Shown here piece after piece: positions 1 to 9,145 of a DNA stretch of 64,000 nucleotides. How positions within the stretch are numbered: the first letter of the stretch is position 1; each line of letters begins with the position of its first letter. The position numbers and the translations under genes are program-made. The DNA comes from Burkholderia cenocepacia (GTDB taxonomy: Bacteria; Pseudomonadota; Gammaproteobacteria; Burkholderiales; Burkholderiaceae), in NCBI RefSeq assembly GCF_014211915.1, contig NZ_CP060040.1:1054001-1118000 (forward strand), in the 5' to 3' direction. A model generated the notes under the pieces. That model was not told the origin of the DNA, searched no databases, and saw only the letters and a program-made list of their open reading frames with translations.

Positions 1-1
1 A

Positions 2-889
2 TCGGCGGACAACCTCCGGTTGTTCTGCACGCCAATCGTGAACCTGTTTGCGCAAGCGGGCGTCAAGTCGTCGCGCGGCGAAATCGTCGCGGACTACCCC
101 CTTGTACCGAAGCCGAACCGGCCGGCCATGCGTGGCATCTATTCGATTGATGCGGTTCGCGACCCGTCAGACGGGACCGACATTCCGCCGCTGAACGCGT
201 GGAAAGCGGGAACCGGCGAACGGTTCTGGCTCGCGCGTCACGATCCCTACGCGGCAACCCATCGTCCCGGATGTGAAACGTTGCTCGTACTGTTACGTGC
301 GGACGGGACGGCGGCGGCGAAGATGCCGCTGCAATTGAGCGCTGACCTCACGTGCACAAACCGCGACTGGCCCTCGCGGATGCGGATCGGCTCGCCCAAT
401 GGCGACCTCAAAAACGAAAACGATCAAGTGCCTTGCAGGATTACGCTGTTGAAACAGCCGACACCGACCTATAGCGCGTCCCGTGAGGCGGAAGCGCAGT
501 GGCGCGTGATTGCGCTGACGACGGCCAACCTGACGCAGTTGACGCGTGAGGGGTGGCCGGACTTCGTGAAGCTCATGCGCCAGCTTGCGCCGAAAGACCG
601 ACGCGCCGAACACGTCGGTGCGATTTCGTTCGTCAAGCGGAGCGTTGTCGAACGATTGCTGGCGATCAAGCCTCATTCAGCCCTTGTGAGAGGCTTCGAA
701 ATCGTGATGGCAGCGGACGAGAACGCGTTCATTGAAAACAGCATGGGCGCACTGATCCTTCAGCTCGACCTCTACCTGTCGCGCTACGCGCCCGCCAACA
801 GCTTTACGCAACTCGTCGTGCTGTCGAAGAACGACGGTTCCCTGATCGTGCGGTGCCCGATGCGGCCGGGCATCGCGCCGCTGTTGTAG
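2..889 (+). CDS. tssF: T6SS baseplate protein TssF, C-terminal part (5' end outside window)
   Basis: The frame is open from the first bases of the window and ends at a TAG at 887-889, so only the last ~295 residues are visible. TssF (ImpG/VasA) forms the type VI secretion baseplate wedge with TssG, TssE and TssK in the cytoplasm. The motif FCTPIVNLF near the visible start, followed by YPLVPKPNRP and the IYSIDAV segment, is the family's central signature. The C-terminal SFTQLVVLS...PGIAPLL tail is also typical, so the 3' end looks natural and not truncated. In most T6SS loci tssG follows directly. Here a convergent PAAR gene begins 3 bases later, so tssG is not the next gene. The missing 5' half prevents judging whether the gene is intact. 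Confidence 0.85.
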   Translation, partial: SADNLRLFCTPIVNLFAQAGVKSSRGEIVADYPLVPKPNRPAMRGIYSIDAVRDPSDGTDIPPLNAWKAGTGERFWLARHDPYAATHRPGCETLLVLLRADGTAAAKMPLQLSADLTCTNRDWPSRMRIGSPNGDLKNENDQVPCRITLLKQPTPTYSASREAEAQWRVIALTTANLTQLTREGWPDFVKLMRQLAPKDRRAEHVGAISFVKRSVVERLLAIKPHSALVRGFEIVMAADENAFIENSMGALILQLDLYLSRYAPANSFTQLVVLSKNDGSLIVRCPMRPGIAPLL

Positions 890-891
890 CG

Positions 892-1143
892 TTACACGAG
901 GCTCGAAATTAGGTGACAACCGCATGTAGCACGATGGCCGTGCCGCGCAATCGGAATGCCGTTGTCCTTCATCGATTCGTCGCCTTCCTCGATGATGTTC
1001 GGCGACACGTCGGGATGCTGCGGACACGATACGCGGTCGCCTTTGCGTGCGACGTAGCGGCCATCGAATTTCATCGACGACGAGCCCGTTTCGACGTTGC
1101 CGCCGTGATCAGTGGCGTCGCCAATTCTAATCACATTAATCAC
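892..1143 (-). CDS. PAAR-domain tip protein
   Basis: Small protein (83 aa from the GTG at 1143) with the PAAR pattern: IRIGDATDHGG at the N-terminus, DGRYVARKGD and CPQHPDVSP in the middle, and ARHGHRATCGC at the end. His and Cys residues are placed as expected for the metal site at the apex of the VgrG spike. PAAR proteins sharpen the T6SS needle and can help load effectors. I chose GTG 1143 because GGGGAG lies 6 bases upstream; a longer frame from ATG 1188 would add a 15-residue leader without homology. It is last in the minus-strand run vgrG-effector-immunity-PAAR, 46 bases after the immunity gene, and converges on tssF. No toxin extension is fused to it. Confidence 0.85.
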   Translation of the reverse strand: MINVIRIGDATDHGGNVETGSSSMKFDGRYVARKGDRVSCPQHPDVSPNIIEEGDESMKDNGIPIARHGHRATCGCHLISSLV

Positions 1144-1189
1144 GTGAATTCTCCCCGCCCACATCACCCATCCAATTAAATTTCCCAAG

Positions 1190-1975
1190 TCATTTGCATA
1201 TAGTCAAATCCTCGCACTTGACCCACTTAAGTATGACACCACGCCGCCGCGAAAGATATTTGACAAGATACCAAAGACCGTTTTCGCTATTAAACTCAAC
1301 AAGCTGAACTTTATCTCCTTTCAGCAAATACATTTTCGTCGCCGAAGAATCGGAATGATCGTCGTACAACCTTGCCTTACTCACGGCTACCGCCGTAGTT
1401 ACCGGCGCACGTTGCGCATAATTCCGTTGATTGGTAACGATTAATTTTTCGGAAACCCTCCCGTCCACGTACACAGAACGAGAAATCTCATCGCACCCAA
1501 CACACGCATCACTTATTGCAATTTGATATTTTCCATTTTTTATCTTATAAATATCTTCATATTGTTTCGCATCAAGCCGATACGAACTAATCAAACTATC
1601 TCCGTCGATTCTAAAATTACATATATCTCGATCCGAGAATTTCAAGGCAGAAAATCTGCGCGACGCATGGTCATATGAAAAAAATTTCGAGCAGCTATCG
1701 CCCCCACCACTCGTGGCAGCAATTTCCCTATTTCCATCCTTATAAATATCAACAACAGCCAAATTCTCGTAACCGTCGTCAATGGCCTTCTTAAGATCGT
1801 CGGTCGGCTCTATGTCTTTGCAAACTGAAGAACCGCTACAATCACGGATTTTTCCCGCCTTATCTATTGAGAGCTCATTTGCATAAATTTCAGTAGAAGC
1901 AACTGACACGACGCCCACTGCAATCATAAAAGTCAACCCAAATTTAAACGATAAATCTCTTTTAAAAATTCTCAC
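1190..1975 (-). CDS. putative periplasmic immunity protein of the upstream T6SS effector
   Basis: 261 aa from a GTG overlapping the effector stop by four bases (GTGA); an ATG 12 bases upstream is the alternative. The N-terminus has basic residues, then a hydrophobic stretch ending near VASTEIYANE, consistent with a signal peptide and periplasmic action. The middle is Cys- and Asp-rich (SGGGDSCSKFF, CVGCDE). The last ~60 residues, with YLLKGDKVQLVEF and GLWYLVKYL, look like a bacterial SH3 fold. Base composition is far more AT-rich than the flanks, matching the effector's C-terminal domain. Translational coupling to a peptidoglycan hydrolase effector and the predicted periplasmic location make immunity the best guess. 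No named immunity family was recognised. Confidence 0.6.
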   Translation of the reverse strand: MRIFKRDLSFKFGLTFMIAVGVVSVASTEIYANELSIDKAGKIRDCSGSSVCKDIEPTDDLKKAIDDGYENLAVVDIYKDGNREIAATSGGGDSCSKFFSYDHASRRFSALKFSDRDICNFRIDGDSLISSYRLDAKQYEDIYKIKNGKYQIAISDACVGCDEISRSVYVDGRVSEKLIVTNQRNYAQRAPVTTAVAVSKARLYDDHSDSSATKMYLLKGDKVQLVEFNSENGLWYLVKYLSRRRGVILKWVKCEDLTICK

Positions 1976-4911
1976 ACCAACCCCCACTCTTTCTTAATTC
2001 GATCAAAAAGCTCCTGACGCTCAGGCAATCCATTATGCCCGCCATTGACAGCCAGCGTAATTAATCTAACATTATTTTTCTCATGATCTATGAGAATATT
2101 TATATCGCCCTTGGCTTCATATTTTTCCGAAAGCGCCCCTTTATGGCGCCAATACCAGCAAGATGCATCGATAGCATTTTCCATATCAGCAGCAATAAGC
2201 TCAGGATTTGTCACAAAATCGATCTTCCTGTGATCGGAATATGCGGCATAGTTATTTTTCCACGTTAACTGAATTAGCCCCTTTCCTTTGTACTTAGGTC
2301 CATCTCCGACGACAGTATTTCCATTCTTAATAGCGTCTGGATGCACCCCAGGATTATATCCCTCACCGGAGGCAAACTCTATTGTTGTCTCGAACCTAGC
2401 CGATTCATGGAAACATTGCGCTAAAAAGTGGGCTTTGTGATAACACCCGACAATGCCATACTCCTTCAATTTAGCATTGAGTAGCGAGACGAATTTATAT
2501 TTATCATATTTATATATATTCGGGTATTTTTCCGGAAACTCCTGTACAAATGTCCTTGATCCTCCCTTCCCTGTAAACCAGTCTCCCGATTTTTTATACA
2601 CCTTTTCCAATAGCTCAACCGTAATTGCACAGCATCCTGTGCCCGCAAAATTCCCAATCAACCCAATCGGATGAAGATGCCAAGGCGAAAGGTCTGTGGG
2701 GAACCCATCAACACCCTTGATTGACTCCCACCACTGAAGCTTCGCGAGCCGGTCAAGTTCCGTCTTCCACATCTCGGTCTGCTTCTGCATGAGCGGGCTG
2801 AGTTCTTCCCACTTGCCTAGACCACCGCCCCATTCGGTTTCATTACGCACCACAAGATGCGAAATCGCTTCGGCCATCCACTGCGTTTCCAGTGCGTGCT
2901 TCAGTTCTTGCGCCGTCACCTTCCCGTCGTGGTCCGTATCGATCGCCTGTTCGATCTTCGTGATGAATTCGCCAGCGTTGACCTTCACCGCGTCCACAGC
3001 AAATTCGGTGCCTTCCTCGTCCGGCAAATATTGCCCGGTCGTATGGATATGGCGTTTGAACATGTCGGCCGGGCTGACGCTGCCGTTGTCCACCAATGCG
3101 AACCCCGGCCATTCCCACGGACTACGAAGTTGTACGTGAGGGTGATCGGTATCGCACACCCAGCCAGTCAGGCCGGAGCCGTCCTTCGAGCCAACCGTGA
3201 TGTTCCACCAATGATGACCCTTGTCGTCGACCGCGACATTGCCCTCACCGAGCTTGTCGAGTTCAGTACGGCGTAACACGTTCCTGAAGTCCGCGCCCGG
3301 TCCGCTTGCCTTGGAAACGTCCAGCGGAAAATTCTGCCATCCCGCTACGTTCGCCGTGCTGATCGTGTTCGCCAGACTGCTTTCGACCCACAGCGGATTG
3401 CCAACGTCCGCTAATTTTTGTTGGGCCTTCTGTTTGCCTTTCGCGGGTACATTGGTCACGCTCTTGGGTTGCACCTTGATCCAGCGCGAACCCTTTGCGT
3501 CGCCGATCGGCACGAGCTTCAACCCGGATTGGGTCAATTTCTGGTCCGGCGCGGGAATTTCGCTGACCAGTTTGGCCCCCGGCTCGATTTCCAGAAGCGG
3601 TTTGTTTTTGTCGTTCAGTTCTTTCACGCGCGCGCGGCTTCGATCGATGAAGTCCTTCAGGTCCGGCCCCGCGAACACTTCGAGATGCAGCATCGGATAG
3701 TTCGGCTTCGGCGGTATCGTACTGGCCTTCATAGGCCATTGATACTGGCCGACGTGGGCGATGACTTCGCCCGCCTTGACACGCTGCGGCTCCTTCAGGA
3801 TCACGACCGTATCCAACGGCTGCGGATCGACAACGGCGTCCAGTTCCCCCTTGAACACATAGCTCCACTGCGCTTGGGGAGAAACCGGCTTGCCCACTTC
3901 GGCAGACAGAACCGTGCCCGATTTGATGGACTTGATCTTGATCCAGTCCGGATGGGCGGGATCGCCTTCGCCCGCAATGATTTCGGCTCCTGTCGGCAAC
4001 ACGCCGATAATCTTGCTCTTGCCGTCTGGCAGTTCTCTAATGCGCAACCCCGTCTGGGGAGCCGGTAGATCGACATCTTGATCGCTACTCGCGGGCGGCG
4101 GATCATTCTGGAGGGTGTTGTTAATCGGCAGATCGTCGGCCCCATCGGTACGCCTCGCGGGCGGCTGCGCAGGCGCTTTCGGCTTCGGGATAGCTTGCTT
4201 GTCCTTCGCCTTGTTGCCCACTCGATAGTAGCGCTCGCCTTCCCAATACGACATCGGCACGGGAAGCGTCGGGTCCGGCTTCGCTTTAGATTGAGCCTGT
4301 TCGATCGCCTTCTGATAGGTCTTCCAATCCATCGTGTGCATGTACAGGCTGAAGAACACGAGGGGCTTGTCGGTCGCCGGTTTGCTACTCGGCGCGGGGT
4401 TGTCGGCCGGGGCGGGTGTTGGCGTGGCGGTAGTCGATGCTGGCGCGGGAGCCGATGCAGGGGCCGCAGGTTTCGCGGGTTCTTTCGGTGCCGGTTTCGG
4501 CGGCACAGGCGGCAATTTCAGTTCATGCCGGACCAGTACAAAGCCGGTCGAGTAGTGCGCCGAAGTGTTGTTTGGATACTTCGTTTCCTCATATTGCGTG
4601 TTCAGCCGGTACGCGACGATCTTGCCGTCCGCAATCGCGCGCACGCCGCTGTCCTGCTTCAGCATTTGTGCACTGCCTTTGTCGAAGTGCACGCCCCCAT
4701 GCCACATGCCACTGATGCCCAACGGGTAAAAGCCGGTCCCGCACTTCGCCAGCGCCTTGAAATACGTCATCGGGTCGGCCGCGTCGCTCCTGTCTGCGGG
4801 CGTGAACGGGTAGGCCCAGCTCAGCGGTGTATCGGCCGGCTCGGCCGGTTTGGGGGCCGATTGCGGCGCGGTCGCTGGATGGTGTTTCTTTTTGTGCGTT
4901 GTCTTGCTCAT
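1972..4911 (-). CDS. VgrG-linked T6SS effector: degenerate M23, SH3, EF-hand and GH19/lysozyme-like domains
   Basis: 979 aa, a candidate cell-wall-degrading T6SS cargo. In order: a Pro/Lys-rich N-terminus; an M23 (LytM-like) fold split around a Pro/Ala-rich insert and an SH3-like segment, with H71 in WHGGVHFD and H409 in MLHLEVF; further SH3-like stretches; a canonical EF-hand loop at 658-669 (DTDHDGKVTAQE); and a C-terminal GH19 chitinase/lysozyme-type domain from about 745 to the end. That domain has AHFLAQCFHESARF (probable general acid E836) and KGKGLIQLTWKNNY. The M23 Asp ligand position holds His, and the first His of the HxH motif is Met, so that domain is probably inactive or structural. 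GC content drops sharply from about residue 740 on, suggesting a swapped toxin tip. It starts 61 bases after vgrG; no type VI sorting signal was identified. Confidence 0.8.
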   Translation of the reverse strand: MSKTTHKKKHHPATAPQSAPKPAEPADTPLSWAYPFTPADRSDAADPMTYFKALAKCGTGFYPLGISGMWHGGVHFDKGSAQMLKQDSGVRAIADGKIVAYRLNTQYEETKYPNNTSAHYSTGFVLVRHELKLPPVPPKPAPKEPAKPAAPASAPAPASTTATPTPAPADNPAPSSKPATDKPLVFFSLYMHTMDWKTYQKAIEQAQSKAKPDPTLPVPMSYWEGERYYRVGNKAKDKQAIPKPKAPAQPPARRTDGADDLPINNTLQNDPPPASSDQDVDLPAPQTGLRIRELPDGKSKIIGVLPTGAEIIAGEGDPAHPDWIKIKSIKSGTVLSAEVGKPVSPQAQWSYVFKGELDAVVDPQPLDTVVILKEPQRVKAGEVIAHVGQYQWPMKASTIPPKPNYPMLHLEVFAGPDLKDFIDRSRARVKELNDKNKPLLEIEPGAKLVSEIPAPDQKLTQSGLKLVPIGDAKGSRWIKVQPKSVTNVPAKGKQKAQQKLADVGNPLWVESSLANTISTANVAGWQNFPLDVSKASGPGADFRNVLRRTELDKLGEGNVAVDDKGHHWWNITVGSKDGSGLTGWVCDTDHPHVQLRSPWEWPGFALVDNGSVSPADMFKRHIHTTGQYLPDEEGTEFAVDAVKVNAGEFITKIEQAIDTDHDGKVTAQELKHALETQWMAEAISHLVVRNETEWGGGLGKWEELSPLMQKQTEMWKTELDRLAKLQWWESIKGVDGFPTDLSPWHLHPIGLIGNFAGTGCCAITVELLEKVYKKSGDWFTGKGGSRTFVQEFPEKYPNIYKYDKYKFVSLLNAKLKEYGIVGCYHKAHFLAQCFHESARFETTIEFASGEGYNPGVHPDAIKNGNTVVGDGPKYKGKGLIQLTWKNNYAAYSDHRKIDFVTNPELIAADMENAIDASCWYWRHKGALSEKYEAKGDINILIDHEKNNVRLITLAVNGGHNGLPERQELFDRIKKEWGLV

Positions 4912-4972
4912 GATTCCCGACTCGGATTCGGCTTTCAGAATTTCTTATGTTTGACACTATACTGGCCGCGAT

Positions 4973-7477
4973 TCAACCGGAGAACAGAGTGAAACGCCCG
5001 CCGTCGATCGATACCGGCGACGAATGCAACGGGTTTTGCAGCGTACCGCTTGCCGCACCGGCTTTCTCCCAATCCGTGCACTTTTCCACAATCTGGCCCG
5101 ACGTAGCGTTCTCGATCGTGTTCGCTGTTAGTTTGATATACGAACCGTTCGCGCCGATCCAAATTTCGTCGGCCGACAGGTACATCTTCTTGCCCGCCGT
5201 TATCTTCACATCTTGCGAGGCGGCCAAGCTCATCGAATCGTTCTGCGCCTGAAGGTCGATCGGGCCGCTCGCCGCGTAGATCTTGACGCCGAGTTTTTCC
5301 GCAAACAGGCTGATTTGTTCCAGCACACTCGCGAGCAATGCTCGTCCGGCGGCAAGGTTGATGTTCTCCCCGGCGACCACATTGGTTTGCTTGTTTGCCG
5401 TGATGTGCGCCGATCCTTGCGTCGATGCGGCAATGCCTTCCGGACTGGACAGCAGCATGATCGGTTTGGCGAAACCGTTCGCATTACCCGTGCCGCCACC
5501 CGCCGTGCGACCGCCCTTGGTCGTGCCTGCAACCGGGTGCTGCGTGGCGTCGGTGAAGGCTTTCAGCGCGTTGTGGCCGTCTTGCTGGCTTTGCGCCCGA
5601 TTCGTCTGGCTCGCCTTCGATGTTGTTTCCAGCGTCGCCTCGGCGCGGGTCAGTTGCTCGGATGCCGCCGTCGCGCTCATCGGTTGCGCGGCGACAGGTT
5701 GCGTCGACACATAGAGCCCTTGTTCGGCCCGCACCGCACCGTACCCCAACGACTTGAGATCGAAACCCTGCCCGATGAACGCGCCGCGCGTATTGCCCGA
5801 ATGCTGGATCAGGTAGCCCAGGTGCAAATGAGAGCTATAACTCGTCGAGTACAAATGCACCCGGTTCTGCCCACTGGCGTCGTCCATCATGAGTTGGTTA
5901 TAGCCTTCGCCGCCGTATTCGCGCGAAAGCAAACCCGAGGTCAGCCCGTGCGTGTGCCATTCCGGCATGCTTTCGCCGCCGTGCATTCTCGACAGAATCA
6001 CGGGGCGATCGCAATCACCGTTGATGAAGCCGATCAAAACTTCGTCGTTCTTGCGCAGCGGAAACATGCCGCCGCGCTTGTGGCCCGCGTCGGGCATCGC
6101 CGCGCGTATCCATGCCGATACGTTTTGGTCGCCGTCATTGAGTCGATTGGACGTCAGCCGGACCTTCGCTCGCAGCATCGCATCCGTATAAATTTCTTCG
6201 TCCTCCGGCCCGCCGATGATGCCCGTCTGAAGCTGCATGATCGGTTTCTTGTGTTCGAATGGGCTACGAAACGCGACGCGGCGCCGTTGCGCTTCGATTT
6301 CGACGTGGAAAAATCCTACGCCGCCGTCGTCATGGCGCACGGACGAACCCGCACCGCTCGCGCGCGCTTGCTCGACGTCAGCACGTAGGCTCCTGCGAAA
6401 ACGCATCAGGTTCTCGAGTCCCGGCACGTTATTCTGGATGAGCCAGCTTACCGAGAGGATCGCCATTTCACGATCCTGGTCCGACTGCGCATCATGCACC
6501 GGGTGCCCGGTCAGCACCCCATAGCGACCAGGCCATGCGCAACGCAATGCGCCCACACCGTAGAAGCGTTGCGCCCGTGAGCGCCATTCTTCTGTGACAA
6601 CGTTTGCCTGAGCCTCGCCCATGTCGCGATCCGACCACGTATGCGACCCCGTGTATTCATACTGCTCGCCCAGCCCCGGCACATCGTCAAGATCGAACGC
6701 GGGCATCGTGACGTGCTTCGAAAGGTCCGGACGCTTGTAGTCGAATGTGCCCGTATCGAGTTCGGCCGACTGAATTTCTTGCGAGTCGATCCACTCACTC
6801 AGGCCGTCGAATTCCTCGTCTTGTACCGAGCGGCTAAACAAAATGGTCTTTTGCTTCAACTCGGGAACCGAGAAAAGATCGTCCATAATGACGACCTTGT
6901 GAGACTTGCCGTCCTGCGCGATATCGAAACGCGGAAAAAGATCGAGTTCTTCAAAGGTACGGTGGACGTAATTCCAGTCGGATTCCCATTGCATCCGCTG
7001 AGAATACGAGCGCAACGATTGACGCAGTTGCCAAGTAAAGTTACCGGTCGCCTGCGGATACTTTCCCAGCACATCGGACACGGTTTGTTGCGCGGGTGTC
7101 TCGATCCAGTCGCGTCGGTCACTGCCGAGGCGCAGCAGCGCGAGGAATGAATTGAAGCGGAGTTGATAGTACGTATTGGCTCCGTCCCCGCCCAAGCGGC
7201 TGAACGCCGTCACATAACCGTGAATCGGCATTTCGCTGCCATCCGTTTGCCGGATCCACAGCGTCACGGATTGCCGGATCAGCGCCTTCGCCGGAATCGT
7301 TTCGAGCCGCGTCGACGTTGCGTCGATCGTGAATTCGAAGTCTCGTCCAAGACATGCGCGCCCCCGGACATAAAGCGGGACCAACCAGTCTTCGCCAAGC
7401 GGCGTATCGAGGCGGACAATTCGTCCGTGTTGCACGTATTGCGTGCGCAGTGCCTTGTTCAGGAAATCGGAAACCAT
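4973..7477 (-). CDS. vgrG: type VI secretion spike protein VgrG
   Basis: 834 aa from ATG 7477. The sequence opens with the family's N-terminal hub (HGRIVRLDTPLGED, then RDFEFTIDATS). It continues through the gp27-like base, the gp5-like OB fold (SAWIRAAMPDAGHKRGGMFP with NDEVLIGFINGDCDRPVI), and a C-terminal DUF2345-type beta-helix containing LSADEIWIGANGS. VgrG trimers form the membrane-puncturing tip. The frame extends 41 residues upstream to 7600, but that extension lacks homology and the chosen ATG gives the usual family start. The gene leads the minus-strand run vgrG-effector-immunity-PAAR, so it very likely carries the downstream effector. A Gln/Thr/Ala-rich linker around residues 630-680 precedes the beta-helix. 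Confidence 0.93.
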   Translation of the reverse strand: MVSDFLNKALRTQYVQHGRIVRLDTPLGEDWLVPLYVRGRACLGRDFEFTIDATSTRLETIPAKALIRQSVTLWIRQTDGSEMPIHGYVTAFSRLGGDGANTYYQLRFNSFLALLRLGSDRRDWIETPAQQTVSDVLGKYPQATGNFTWQLRQSLRSYSQRMQWESDWNYVHRTFEELDLFPRFDIAQDGKSHKVVIMDDLFSVPELKQKTILFSRSVQDEEFDGLSEWIDSQEIQSAELDTGTFDYKRPDLSKHVTMPAFDLDDVPGLGEQYEYTGSHTWSDRDMGEAQANVVTEEWRSRAQRFYGVGALRCAWPGRYGVLTGHPVHDAQSDQDREMAILSVSWLIQNNVPGLENLMRFRRSLRADVEQARASGAGSSVRHDDGGVGFFHVEIEAQRRRVAFRSPFEHKKPIMQLQTGIIGGPEDEEIYTDAMLRAKVRLTSNRLNDGDQNVSAWIRAAMPDAGHKRGGMFPLRKNDEVLIGFINGDCDRPVILSRMHGGESMPEWHTHGLTSGLLSREYGGEGYNQLMMDDASGQNRVHLYSTSYSSHLHLGYLIQHSGNTRGAFIGQGFDLKSLGYGAVRAEQGLYVSTQPVAAQPMSATAASEQLTRAEATLETTSKASQTNRAQSQQDGHNALKAFTDATQHPVAGTTKGGRTAGGGTGNANGFAKPIMLLSSPEGIAASTQGSAHITANKQTNVVAGENINLAAGRALLASVLEQISLFAEKLGVKIYAASGPIDLQAQNDSMSLAASQDVKITAGKKMYLSADEIWIGANGSYIKLTANTIENATSGQIVEKCTDWEKAGAASGTLQNPLHSSPVSIDGGRFTLFSG

Positions 7478-7922
7478 CAGGCTACCCCGTACCGTGTAGT
7501 AACAGAAACGGCCGCCGGGCAGCGCCGAGCGACCGATTGGTATCTCATTGAAATAGGGAAAGGCCCAAAATTTTCCGGCCACTGTTGGGGCTTTCGGCAT
7601 GGAAAGGATTCAAGCCGCACACCGGATCGAGCCGGAATTCATCATATTAAATCCAACTCGGATGCAACTTACGCCATGCTTTCGAGCACAACGATATCGG
7701 CAGGCAGCACAGGCACGCCGCCCGTGGGGTCACTGCATTCGGCAACGGTAACGACAGCGCCCGCCGTAGCTGGAGCCAGCTAGATAGCGATAAATCGAAT
7801 AACCGTCGTTTACCTTGGAGCTTTCAGTCTATAAACGTCAAAAAATGTGAAGCCATCGAGCGCGGACTCCCCGCAATGCAATGCTCGTGCAAGCCATGCG
7901 GCTGCTAAGCGCTGTAAACGCA
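7478..7922. other. intergenic region upstream of vgrG, with a possible coding remnant
   Basis: About 445 bases with no convincing full gene. On the minus strand, 7669-7782 is a 37-codon open stretch with coding-like composition that ends in TAA but has no plausible start (TAG lies directly before it). It may be the tail of a decayed gene and I do not recognise it. A 7-bp inverted repeat (TAGCTGG-AG-CCAGCTA) lies at 7767-7782. The sequence just upstream of vgrG is more AT-rich and probably holds its promoter, but no clear -35/-10 pair was found. Confidence 0.4.
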
Positions 7923-7954
7923 AAAGGCTCGGGTTCGATCACCCGAGCCTTTTT
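7923..7954. terminator. bidirectional Rho-independent terminator
   Basis: A perfect 12-bp stem (AAAGGCTCGGGT with its complement), a 6-base loop and a T run, with A residues on the other side so it works in both directions. It lies 22 bases past the porin stop and most likely ends the glucose dehydrogenase-porin transcript. Confidence 0.9.
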
Positions 7955-7976
7955 CACCTACGCAAACCGCCCACGC

Positions 7977-9083
7977 TCAGAACGTATGCATCATCCCCAC
8001 ATACGCGCCCGTCTGCGACTCGCCGGTCATCGGGCTCGTCCCCGACGTCGCGTCGCGCGGCGTCGCGAGCAGCGAGAAGTTCGAATTCCCGCCGTTGCGC
8101 ACATACGCAACCGTCCCATACAGGAACGTCCGTTTCGACAGGTTGTACGTGGTACCGAGCACGTACATCATCGCGTGCCCCGACGGATCGTGCGACGCAT
8201 CGCCGCCGCCATCGCCCACCTTCACGTAATACCCGCCCCCCGTCACCGCCCACTGCGGCGTCGCCGAGTAGGTCGCGCCGAGCCAGTAGTGATCGGCACG
8301 ATCGGCAACACCAGCCGGACTATCCGGCGCCTGGTAGTGCGTATACGCCCCCTGGATCTTGAACTTCGACACCTTCACGTTCGCGCCGACGAAGTACTCG
8401 CGCGACGCCGTGAAGACGTTGCTGAACTTGCCGTTGTTGTCGCGCAGCTCGTCGTAGATGCCACGCACATCAAGCACCGGCGAGTGATACGAGATCATGA
8501 TCCCGTCCGAGCGGCCGAAATCGTCGGGCGCGCCGTAGTTGAAGCCGCGCGACTGGTTGCCGAACGCGTATTGCGCCTGCACGTCGAAGCCGCCGATCAC
8601 CGGGCTGTGATATTCGATGTTGTTGCTGGTCTGCTGCCAGTTGCGGCCACGCACGAGCGACGCCGACGAAAACGCCTGCTGGACGAACGGATCGAATTCC
8701 CACACGCCGTCGCTGTCGATGAACAGGTTGCGGCCGGCCTGCAGCTGGCCCCACGTGTTGCTCTTCAACCCGACGTATGCGCGCCGTGACCACATGCGCC
8801 CGCCGCCCGTCTGGCCGTTCATCACCTGGAACGCGGTTTCCAGGTTGAACACCGTCGACAGCCCGCCGCCGAGATCCTCGACGCCCTTCAGCCCGAACAT
8901 GCTGGTGCCCCAGTCGCCGCTTTCCGCGCTCCAGCGCGTCCCGCTGCCACCGTTCGGCTTCGCGATGTGGTTCAGGTATTCGACGCCGCCGTCGATCCGG
9001 CCGTACAGCGTGACGCTCGTCTGTGCAAACGCCGCCGCCGGCGTGGCGGCCGCAATCAGCCATGCGAAGTATTTGAGTCGCAA
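7977..9083 (-). CDS. Gram-negative general porin (OmpC-like, Burkholderia type)
   Basis: 368 aa outer-membrane beta-barrel porin. The signal peptide (MRLKYFAWLIAAATPAAAFA) is followed by QTSVTLYGRIDGGVEY, the standard mature N-terminus. Internal hallmarks include SRRAYVGLKSNTWGQLQAGR and the terminal Phe of MMHTF needed for barrel assembly. Translation appears to begin at TTG 9083: no ATG lies in range, GAGGGG sits just upstream, and only this start yields a complete signal peptide. The gene follows doxX by 62 bases and precedes a strong terminator, so it may be co-transcribed with the glucose dehydrogenase genes and admit sugars to the periplasm. Substrate specificity cannot be read from the sequence. 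Confidence 0.92.
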   Translation of the reverse strand: MRLKYFAWLIAAATPAAAFAQTSVTLYGRIDGGVEYLNHIAKPNGGSGTRWSAESGDWGTSMFGLKGVEDLGGGLSTVFNLETAFQVMNGQTGGGRMWSRRAYVGLKSNTWGQLQAGRNLFIDSDGVWEFDPFVQQAFSSASLVRGRNWQQTSNNIEYHSPVIGGFDVQAQYAFGNQSRGFNYGAPDDFGRSDGIMISYHSPVLDVRGIYDELRDNNGKFSNVFTASREYFVGANVKVSKFKIQGAYTHYQAPDSPAGVADRADHYWLGATYSATPQWAVTGGGYYVKVGDGGGDASHDPSGHAMMYVLGTTYNLSKRTFLYGTVAYVRNGGNSNFSLLATPRDATSGTSPMTGESQTGAYVGMMHTF

Positions 9084-9145
9084 AATGATGCCCCTCGAAG
9101 TCTCGACCGTCCGACGCGCGCCCCATGCACGCGCCTCGGGTCCGC

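Noticed and set aside
7478..7600. N-terminal extension of VgrG to ATG 7600
   Set aside because: The extra 41 residues have no family similarity; the standard VgrG N-terminus begins at 7477.
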